From assembly GCF_963675165.1 (NCBI RefSeq), contig NC_087381.1, positions 5,147,378-5,211,377 on the forward strand: a DNA stretch of 64,000 bases. The letters are read 5' to 3'. Of the stretch, positions 10,572-21,700 are shown one piece after another; the stretch's first letter is position 1; every line of letters begins with the position of its first letter. Below the pieces are notes generated by a model. That model had not been told where the DNA came from. It saw only the letters and a program-made list of their open reading frames with translations, and ran no database searches. Source of the DNA: Halichondria panicea (Eukaryota; Porifera; Demospongiae; Suberitida; Halichondriidae). The position numbers and the translations under genes are program-made.

Positions 10572-10661
10572 GTAGCCTCGATCCCAGGCCGAGTTTTCGC
10601 TTTTATAGCGGTTAGGCGAAACCGTTATAAAAGCGAAAACTCGGCCTGGGATCGAGGCTAC
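10572..10661. repeat. 90-bp near-perfect palindrome (TAGCCTCGATCCCAGGCC ends)
   Basis: Two arms of 42 bp with one mismatch flank a 6-nt loop (AGGCGA). The ends TAGCCTCGATCCCAGGCCG recur as partial copies at 521-553, 13396, 25300, 26440 and 27005, marking a foldback-element family. It lies 11 bp beyond the Ngaro-like element. Confidence 0.85.
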
Positions 10662-10774
10662 TTTACATGCAAAATGTTTACTGCAGGAGATTCCATGTGG
10701 CATTCCAAATAGAGCTCACCTGTCTGACAACAAGATAGACCTGCCGCGCACGTCTACACATAGATATTCCAAAG

Positions 10775-11640
10775 TTTTAGTCTTGGATCTCTGATGATGC
10801 TCGTATTTGGTGGGAGCAATTTGAATTTGGAATTACCCCCTGGCCCTTGCTACATCTCCAAGAAGGTGAGCAAACTTTCATTTCAATCAGAATTATATAC
10901 GTAACACCATTATACTTTAATAATTATTACACAGTTTGTCAACTGGCCCAACTCCCAGCCTCAGGATCAGCAGATATGAGCTGTGATGCGCCTCAGAATA
11001 CCCAGCTTCAAGCTCTATTTGCTGCAGAGAATGAAGAGTGCAATGTAAGCAATAATTATACGACAGTTCAGCACACCTATTGCACCTTCCCTAAATTTAT
11101 AATAACCTAAATTTAGGTCACTTTGCATAATTCTTCAACTTAGGTATACGTAATGCATAAGTATATACACACAATTCCTAAATTTAGGTCACATGTGTGC
11201 ATACAAACAAATTATACCATCCCTAAATTTAGGTCACTGAGCAGGCTTCCTAAATTTAGGTTGCTTTGCTTCACATGGTATCTACCTTCAAATTCGATGT
11301 TATACAGGTGTACACTGGGGCCTACCGAAAGCAATCACGAACAGACGTTAGGGAGGTGCAGGATTTAGCAGGTCTTAAGATTGATCAGTTGCTGGCAGTC
11401 AGAAGCTGTCCAAGCAGTAACATCGAGCCATGGATTGCTCAAGTTCGATCGATCTCAGATTCAGAGGTATAGAGTTGTCTGGATGGAAGGGAAATACAAC
11501 AGCAAATGGATAGTGGCAAGAAGACAGGATCCAGAAAACAAGAAGAAGCGAATTGAGTGGGAAGATTCAGTCACGAAATCCTCAATACTCTTGTATGATT
11601 TCCAGTTACGTCCACCAGTCATCTACGTAAAAAGACAATA
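10775..11640 (+). pseudogene. DUF7869-type gene, C-terminal part
   Basis: Exon-like blocks encode WISDDARIWWEQFEFGIT (to a GTGAGC donor at 10866) and a short middle block (10940-11043). They continue with YRKQSRTDVREVQDLAG..IEPWIAQV (11312-11466) and then, in another frame, YRVVWMEGKYNSKW..IEWEDSVTKSSILLYDFQL ending at TAA 11640. The last block resembles the W-x-G-x-Y...W...SI-x-L-x-x-F-x-L tail of DUF7869 proteins. Together with 3625-4980 it makes one gene model broken by the 5.2-kb insert, with at least one frameshift near 11466. Confidence 0.5.
11085..11280. repeat. Palindromic CCTAAATTTAGGTCAC repeats
   Basis: The 12-bp palindrome CCTAAATTTAGG, usually followed by TCAC, occurs four times within about 170 bp (11104, 11177, 11222, 11248), with a partial copy at 11090. 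They lie in the putative intron between two DUF7869 blocks. Spacing is 26 to 73 bp. Confidence 0.85.
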
Positions 11641-12727
11641 AAACATTTAAAGAGTGTATACCAAGAGCTAAAGCAAAGTAACACCTAATGTTGTGTATAT
11701 TTCATGTTTATGTGATACAAAATATATCTCTGTTAGCTTCTTCAAATCTAGTATGCTAAACAGAGTCAATAAAAACAAGTTAACACAATCATGGAATACA
11801 ACAATAACATAACAATGCAGATAAGATTTACAAATAGACAAAAAATCAAACAATTTTTGTTTAATAATTCTATTCTGATCCTGCAAAAGAGAAAGGGAGC
11901 TTTTGACAGTGAATGTGTTTGTACATTTCGTGTGAGGTCGGCATGATCATAATTATACTAAAAGAGAAATGCAGCTTTAGCTATAAGGTTTGTTATTGAT
12001 GATTTTAGTCTCTGTGGTACTTCCAAACAGTGCGACAGGGATGTAGATGTATATGTAATGCAGTGAATAAACATGCAGAATAACTGTTACCAGGAGTTTT
12101 TGCTGTTACACAGTACAGTGTATAACATTATAGTGTGAGGTTGGCAAGTTCACACTAAAAGAGAAATGCGCGCACAGCTTTATAGGTTTGTCATTATGAT
12201 CTCTGTGGTACTTTTAAACAGTAATACTACATGTATATAATCACCAGTATGATACACACGATATTTAGAGCAAATGTGAGACAAGTTAGTATAATTATAT
12301 ATAGGCGTCTATAGATATAATTATACTGACCAAAATACGCAAGGCCATAAACTAATTTGACTAAGCTACGTCACAAACACTATTATTATATATAGTCTTG
12401 TTGTTGTATAAACTGTGAAGTAGGAAATGCACTATCCAACACCACAAGTGCATGTATTCGTACACTCCTGGTGTGGTTAGATATAGGTACATTTCCTACT
12501 TACACACTATTTAAACACACTGTTTAAACACTAATAAAACATTACACAATAACTATCAACAGACATTCTGTTAATTTTCACCTGCAAATGGTGCATGTCA
12601 AACCAACAATGATGAATAATGACCGCTCTCCCTCATCCTGTTTATATAAACAGGATGCATGGGAATGAGCATAACTGTGGCCTTACAACCAAAGCAATCA
12701 TTGTCAAAAAGAACACATGCATGCAGG
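11641..12727. other. Intergenic region with small duplications
   Basis: Two related copies of an ACTAAAAGAGAAATGC...CTCTGTGGTACTT segment lie at 11959-12032 and 12152-12215. A foldback (GTGAAGTAGGAAATG at 12414, CATTTCCTACTTACAC at 12491) lies further on. Just upstream of the aGPCR start there is a CATCCTGTTTATATAAACAGGATG palindrome at about 12635-12657 containing TATATAAA, a possible promoter element. No gene is seen. Confidence 0.5.
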
Positions 12728-15700
12728 ATGGGAGTTTCAAGTCAACTTCTACTGACATTGATCCTCTTGCTCAATTCCACTGCTGGTAAGACACTGCTTT
12801 TTTTTAATAAATAATACAATGTGAGGACTGTTGTGTCAATAATATAAATGCAGGAATGTATTCAGTTATACTGATGGTAGGACATGCTGCTTCCAGTGCA
12901 TGGGTGTTATTCTGCATGGCAGATATATATATTTTAGCAGATATCATATTAACATAATTTAGGGCCATGCAAAGGAAGTAGATCTAATCGGGTCAGGCAA
13001 AAAAACAGACTGCCCAGGGGGTGCTCCCCCTCTCGCTCGGTTAGAAGGGAAATTTTAAGCACTATTTGATCTTTGAATTTAGCCATTGGCTTGCTTCCAA
13101 AGCCTTTGCCTGCATTGTCTGAATTGTTCTGGAAATTATGGAAAATGACTAGAACTATAGTAGAAGCTATAATTATTGTATAACAGCATGCATGCAAGAG
13201 TCCATAAATAAAAGAGAGGGAGTATCAAACAAAGCAAATTGCCCTGTATCAATGTATTCAGACTTTCTGTCTGCAACACGTTATCAATGATAACAATGTG
13301 GTAATAAGATTAATTGCTGCCTCAAGGCAAGTGCATGGCGGCTCTAGGCGCTCGGATTGGTCAGTTATACCATCACGCTATTCAACTTATGAGTTAGCCT
13401 CGATCCCAGGCCATATATATATGCACTCTTTTTTCCTTCAAGACCTGTGAAGGAGACTACTTATGAGTTAGCTGTGCACTAAAAGCGCTATATAGCTGTT
13501 TGAGAGTCAGAAAAAAGCTGGCAAAACTGCATGCAATGAGATCAGAGTTCACAAGAAGGGCTGCAGTGCTGGCTGGTATATACTGCCAGCCAGCAGCCCT
13601 TCTTGTGAACACTCCATTTTTAATGATCTACTGGCAAAATACTTACGAACAGTTGGCTATCCAAATGCTTGCTCGGCTCTGTGCATGTTTTTGAGAACCT
13701 CTTTCACCGTAAACATTTGGGAACCAACTTTTAGCCATTATACAGAGGTGACCTTTGTAGGAAATGTGTTGTACACAAAAAATGGGCTGATTTATATATT
13801 GCAGTTGGCCGGCCGTTGAGTGTGGTATGATATAATTTTATCATCACTGCATGGGTATATTAATTAATAGGTATATATGGCTCAAGCAACCAGCTGTTAC
13901 ATGATGTGAATCACAATCTAGGCTTTTGTTCCGGGCCTGGGTTTTTTAAGGTTAATCTATTATGTATCATCAATAATTATTTTTCTGGCATTGAACAGGT
14001 ATGGGTCAGGTCCGGAATGTTACAGTACAGCAGACTTCAGTTGCAGTAGTGAACGACCAACATTAAGAGTCGCAGGTCAGGACTGCTGTGATGAGGGATT
14101 CTTGTCCTTCAATACAGGAGCCGATATCTGTCAACTGTGCTCCGGTAAGATTCACAGTATTAAAAATGTGAATTAAAGAGGGGACTGTGCTCTTTTTAGA
14201 AAATTTTAACTCATTTTTAACTAGTAATATCCTTTGTAGAGCAATGTGCTTAGTAGTCAATGTGCATGCTTTGCTCGACTATATCCCTATAGCTGGCTGT
14301 GCTGATCCATTCGACTCCAGCTAGTATTAGTTTCATAATAAATTTATGATTTCTCTCCATTCAAATGCAGGAAATGTGATTTGCTCGGCTAACATTGGCT
14401 GTACTGATGGCTTTAATGCCAGCCAATCTCTGAGTCGTGGCGAGTGTTGTGCTACTGGTGGGGGAGTGGCTTACACAGACAGTGCAGGAAGATGTTTACA
14501 ATGTGAGTCTATCTCTACAAATTACCGTATATACGAGTTATAAATTTTTCGTACGGTGCACATTTTGGTAGCTAGTTTAATTATTCGTCTGAAAATTAAG
14601 TTATAGTTGTGACACATGCACGAGTGCCACATGGGATATATTGGCTCAGTAGTGACTTAGGCCCGAGGGCCGCAGGCCTCAAGAGCAAAGGCACTACTGA
14701 GCCAATATATCCGATGTGCGCACGAGTGAGCTGTGTAACAACTGATTTGTTGCATTCCTTGTGCATTCTTTTCCGTGTACACATCACTCCTTTTATAGGA
14801 CAACTAGTTTCAACTACTTGTGGTGGCTGTGGAATGCACCAGACGCATGAAAAACGTTTTCTGCTTACCACTGAATCTGTTAACAGTGTTATACTATAAA
14901 AGGGACCGTTTCAGGTTACTGGGTGGAGGGTGGGCTTTACGTAACTTCAGCCATACTATGCCAGTATCTAGATAGTGGCACAGTTCAAGGCTTGACCTGT
15001 GCCATATGGCAGATACTGGCACAGTGTTTCCTTTGATCTGCCCACTCAAAATGCAACAATGCGCAATAGTCACCACCTTGAGTAGGGTGAAACTTTTTAA
15101 TACGAAATAAAGTGGGTAATTATTATAGTTAGTAGGAAAATTTGTATTGACAAAAATTCCCTGATATACGTTATTTACTATCGTGTTAGACTAAAAAATA
15201 TCTTGGTTATACAAGTAAATAGTTATTGCTCTTTTTTAAGGTCCTCGTTCCATCACTGGTTGCTATAGTGAGGTCGAGTGTAACGGAGACATCATTTCTG
15301 TAAGTTTGATCGAGTCAGCTACTGCTCAGGTTAGAGAGTGTTGTCTCAGCACTGCCGGACTCTCCTATAACCTACTGGGACAATGCATCGACTGTATCGG
15401 TATGTAATCTCTCAATATAGGTATTTAATTTGAGGCCCATTAATCTGGCTGTATTATATATAGAGGGTGACCTGCATACAGGGGGTAACCACAATAATAA
15501 CATACATGTAATAGTTGTACCATAGATATCAAGGGTGTATTGGATTTGTACTACCGAGGGCAGTTCTATGTATTCCCTGAGGGTGCAGTCCGAGGGAAAA
15601 CATACAACTGCACGAGGTAGTACAATAACAATATATACACACGCAGATATCCATGGTATAGGTAGCTTGTACTATGAATACCAGTAGAAGCAATTAGAAG

Positions 15701-18700
15701 CTGTTATCCAACCATTTACAGCTGAGTAGTAGTAAACACTCTTCGATCCCTGCCGTGCATGCACTGTGCACATTTTGTGTGCGTGTGCTTGCACTTGACA
15801 AACCACATTTACAACTTCAGACACCCGCACATTTTTTGCTTTTCACAAAATTTTTCTCGGTATAGTATTCTTTAAAAGAGAGGGTCCTTAAAGGGTAGGA
15901 GGGCTTCAGGCTGACCACAGCCAATGTACCCTAGGGTATATGAATTAATGTACACCCTAGCAGGGTACATGGGATTTGTACTCTGGAGTATCCTGAGAAT
16001 TTCAATGGATATTCCTTAGTGTCAGAGCACATCATGGTACAAGTAACGTTCTACCAATTGCAATATCCACAGTGTATGGATTTCTTGAAGAGAGGCTAGA
16101 AGCAGTTGAAAGGGGACAAGGCTATATGGTTGGTATTGGGTACATTAAACGACCTGACTCGGTTACCAACCTTATCAGAGGAGACATCCTTGTAGCTGAT
16201 GATGGGACTGCAAGTGAGGCTAATCGTCTAATTTCTTTGTGTTAATGAAATCTCTCCCAAAAAATTGTTTGGCTATTATTTTAGCTTTATTTTTTGCAGG
16301 TGTGGGCATAGATTTTCAGATCAGTTCCGACAGATACACAGTTCGTCCGGGTGTGAATCAAGAAATCATTGTTACGTATCGGGTAGACAGTATTGCTCAA
16401 GAGCCCATGGAGACTGCCCAATTGCAACTAAGTATTACTACAACGCCACCAAGGGGATTACTGGCACGTGACACATTGGATCTGATTGTCATTGACAATG
16501 GCTGTAAGGATTATGTAACTAAAATAATGTTTGTGCCCATACCTTGATTATAATTAGCCTGTATATAGCATGCAATGTGAAATGTTGCTAAGATTGACCA
16601 AAAAGTGTAGAAACAAAAATTCGGCACGAGTATAACTCCAATCTGTTACAACATCATTCACATGACTGGACATTTTTCGCAAATGTTTTTTTGCTGATAG
16701 TGTTTTCACACTTTATTTAACATGTTTTATGTGAATGTAACAAATTTGTTTTTTACTGTATATATAACTGTCACCACTGTAACACCTGTAACACCAGTCA
16801 CTACTGCATGCATGTAACGATTGTAACAACCGTATAACACTATAGTCACCACTGTAATACCCCCTTTTTTTGACAGAAAGTGCAAAATACTTATTACAAC
16901 TTTTACATGCTTCTATCCTTGAAAATCCCTTGAAAATCATTCATCAAGCCATCAGATATGTAATAGACTTCTGTTTCCATTTAAGCTTCTATATAATGGC
17001 TGCGTGGGTTAATTGTCAAAAATTACAAGCACAACAATAATTATAACAAAGCAAACTATAGTAATATAATTATATGTAAATCTCCTAACACAGTTAACTA
17101 TAATATACTAAATGCATATTTTTTTCAATGTTCTCAACAAGATTTTTGTGGCAGCTAGTGAGTGTGTGGATACTTTTGTTATAACAATTACCGTATTACT
17201 TTGCGAGCATCAAACATGTGTAAACTGCATGTGCGAGAGTTAATCAATTCGCAATAATAAATCGTAACACCTAAATTAGTACTGGTAGATTGCAACGGAT
17301 TTTCTGTTGATTTGGCTCATTCATAAGGTTTTTACCACAACATTTTTGGTATTAAAAGTTATTTTATTTGGAATAAAAACAACGTGATGTTTTATAGTAA
17401 TTATTAATTTTTATGTTTATTAACGTATAATATAAGTCAATTGGTGCCTTGGGATAATTAAATGATTACAAAGGTCATGTAGTACACAGTACATTGGTTC
17501 AAGCAGCTTTATTTACTCCTCTTATAGCATCGGCTACATTAGTGTCATTTATATATAGAGCAACGGATTTATTTGTATGTGTCTTGTACAATGCACACAC
17601 TTTTACAGCTGGTTGTAAAGCAGAGGTATACCAGAATCATTCTTGGCCCAACACGGCACTAGGGTCTACTGCACTGTCCCCTTGTCCATGTGTAGAAGTA
17701 TTGGATGTGTTTGCAGGGAATGTCAGCAGACAGTGCTCTGGATCAATCAGTGAGGGAGGTATGTGGAAGGATGAGCTTGACCTCAGCAGCTGTGAGACTA
17801 CACTTTCAGACATATCCCGGGAATTGTGTGAGATTGCACTAGTAAGTGGTTTGAGGAAATAAATATTATCTGTTGAACAACTGCAGGACTAATTCTATAT
17901 AATTATATATATATGTAGCTAACTGTTTCAAAAAATACAACTAGAACAAGCTAGCTGAATTCCTATTCATTTCCACTTACTGTACTGAAATGCTATTCTG
18001 TTTTTACTAGGGACTCTCAACAAATAAGACAACGCAAACATCCAATCAGATTGCCAACATCACATCCAGACCACAAAATCTGACTGCAAGTCATATCACC
18101 TTGGTTACTGCAATAGTAGAGCAAGTAGCAGCAGAAGCTGCTGTCAACCAAGAGGTGAACATTATGTGATAGTTAGTATATACATGCATGCATGCATGGA
18201 TATGAGGTATCTATTATATATAGTGTCCTAAATCTCGAGGGCTTGCCCGAGGGATGAGGGACACTATAACCATAGATACTGAATGCACATGTACTGATCC
18301 CATGCACTTTTCATTGGCTATATGTACTAGCCGTACCTCATGCAGGAAAAAAGTGTATCTATAAAAGCAGCAAGCCTTAGCAACAGCTTTATTTTTGAAA
18401 CTGCCCTGTTCTGACAGGGTGATTTCTGCTTCCCTGCTAAAAAACCTTTGTATTGGCCCTGAATTGCCCAGCTTCAATATTGTGGATTAACTACATGTAT
18501 GACTCCACCTTCTGCAGGAAGCGCTCTGCAACAAACGAGCCCAGCCCCCTTTTTTGCAAAAAAAAGCTCAAGCTTCTCAGTTCTGTACGGCTAGTTAGCA
18601 AGGAACAACTTGCTATACACTATCGTTCCCAAAAAGACACTATATAGAGTCTACTGAATAGGCGTACAAACAATTTTAAAACATGGCTTCAGAATAGAAA

Positions 18701-21700
18701 CAGAAGTCAGGAAGACAAAGTTGACAAATACTTAGACACAAAAACCTGCTTGTGACAATGGACAGTTAAAATCATTAGCTCTCAGTATTCCTCGTAGAGA
18801 CAAGAAAAGTTACAGGTGAACCCTACGAACCAGTAAGCGCTATAAATAGAAACACTAAATAGCCCTATTGTAGTTGCAGCTACAGCTTCATTTGTACTGC
18901 ATAATAATACTCAATTTGTACTTAACTTTATACCCTCAAGTTTATAATTCCCATTTTTGTACACTCGGTGTACTTAACTTTATACCCTATATAAGCTTAT
19001 AATTCTCTGGGAGACTATGAAATTATGGCTAATTCCCTGCTAAACACACACAAGTGGGATCTAAAGCTTGCCGAATTTTACATGTTTAGGTGAGAGACAA
19101 CTATCTTCAAACAATCAACAATATTCAGCAAGCCGATGCTGACGTCATCTATGAGAGCCAGATGGTAATGAATTCATCAACAAGGTATGCAATAATGCAT
19201 GTAGCCAACGTAATTAATGTTGTGGGACTCCCTAATTCTCTTTGCTATTTACCTTCAATTCCCTGCATGTGTTTATAGTTGCCAAAAGCCATTTCATAAT
19301 GAATATAGTGGCTGTTGATCAATAGACTTAGTCAACACTGTATTGTTATAGCAAGCCAGTTTAATTATGCTATATAATCTTTGCCATGCAAAATTTATGT
19401 TTACGCTATAATTATAGCATTATTATTTTACCCTCCTCGTATAGGATTCTTGCAAGCCTCGAAACATTTGTGGTCAATCTCAATACTTCAACTGTTTTCA
19501 GAAACTCCACAAGCAATCGAACTGTTCTCAGTTTTGAAACATTTGCTATCACAGTGCAAGATTTAGACCCTGACAGTTTCCAAGGCCAGACATTTGCTGT
19601 TGATTTAGGTCCAGTTGAAGAGGCAATAAAAAATACTGGCGTTATCGACCAATATGCTTTGATGACAACTAATGCTGATAATAGATCAAAGATTGATTTT
19701 CTTAGTGAAGACACTGAAAACTCAACTGCCTCTCTACGCTTAAGCCCTTCCTTGTTTGAAAAATGCCCTACAATAAATCGTACTTCACTTTGGCAGAGAT
19801 TAAGTTACTCTGTTTTTTTGTCTGATGTGCTTTTCCTTCCTGAGAACAGAAGTACTAATCAGGTGGGATCTATTGTGGTGGCTGCAAGACTAGCTTGTCT
19901 GCAGACCAACAAGACAGTACCAATACGAACTAGCTTTCTGATCAGGAATACGGTATGAGCAACTTAATACTCTGCAGTATAGATTTATTACATTATTTGT
20001 TTGCAGGATAATGTCAATAACAGCAGTTGTGCTATGTATAAGACTAAAGGTAAGTGCCCTTGGATAGCAGTAACACATGCAGCACTATTGTTAAAACCAA
20101 TAGGCTTTAACTGGATTGGCACTATACTCTTGTAGCTTTTTAGCACTTTTCACATATATTCTCGGGTGTTTAAACTGTTATATCTCTGCAGAGAAGAATC
20201 ACATCTGAAAACTGACTGCATAGCTAGTTTCTAGAGCTATTGTTTTGTTACTCTCGTTCCCTGGCCGATTTGTCTCTAAAATAATGCTAGGTCGACTCCC
20301 CGGCCTGGTATTGATTGTATCTGGGAGTGACCGGAAATTGCGCATTGTATTATTATTTTGTGCCATCATGTCACATCAGTGATTAAGTGATATATGCACT
20401 GGAAATTAATGCTGCTATAGTCCGAGATAATAGCTGTTTTTTGTAGAGTGTACTGCACAGCAATACTGTGTCTTAACAGACAAATGTTTAGAAGCAAGGA
20501 TCTCAAATAAGAGCTTCCAGAGAGGCTTAATACTGCATTGGATGTGCCTGCTAAGCTTTCAGGTGGCATGACAAAGATTGTGTGTTCACATGCAGTGCAT
20601 CAAGAGACAATAGAATCCTGATGTCACTGGCCATGCAAGATAGCAACCAGAAGTGTTGGTAGAGCTATATCCATCTCAGTATATAGATTTAGTACAGGTA
20701 GTTCTATAAGATCGGTCCCTAAGAAGGACATGCACGAGTGTCACTCTTTCAATGAGTTCGCACCCATCAGCTAGTACGACGGGGGTTGGAGGGAAAAGGC
20801 TCGATTTTGCTCCTGTATACAATAAATTCACCATACATTTTATACTCACAGTGATGGTACACAACGCCAGTGCCAGTGCCGTAATGTCACACCTTGATCC
20901 AGGCATGATCCAGGTACCAAGGATTGAGCTATAGTTAGTGTACACTTTTCCAATGATGAAAGGTATTATTGATTTATATCGCTCACCTTAATTGACAATA
21001 CATCCCAGGCCCAGCCACTTGTGGACACCCCTGAGCAGAGATCTATGGCCAGAGTCTGAGGGTAGACTCTATATACTAGGTGTATCTGAAACTTTCCAGC
21101 AATCAATGGTCCTATATAATAGTCAATCAAAGGGTAGCCACTGATAGCAGAAACTTCAAAGAGAATGGCCAGTAATTCAAAAAACATTTCGCGCAAACAG
21201 ATAGACAACCGCTAGCTGCATGCAGCTACTGTCTTCCAAGTTTAATGTCTTAATTCCTACTTTCTTATCTGTTGCACTCAGCTATACTCTGTCTTCCAAG
21301 TTCTTGTCTTTCTACATAGATTCTCATCTGTTGCACTCAGTATATATAATTATACTCTGCCTTCCAAGTTATTGTCTTCTTAGATTCTCATCTGTTGCAT
21401 CTATTATAATTATGTACATGCGAATTACCATCCAATAATTCATGACGATATAATAATAGAAACAAGGATTGAGAAGCGAATAATCATGCATGGTTGATTA
21501 TAATTATAGTGTCTGGTGCCAGGTCCTTTGATATCCAAGGAAAACGTTACAAATAAATATCTGAATAACTGCAAACTTATGAAGATATGCCACCCACTAA
21601 CTCCACCCACTAACTCCACTCTCTCCATTCGTTTTGTGAATCGCCTCTAAAAGCATAATAAATTTCGCGCTATTAATTTGGTCAAATGACGTTGTGTCTT

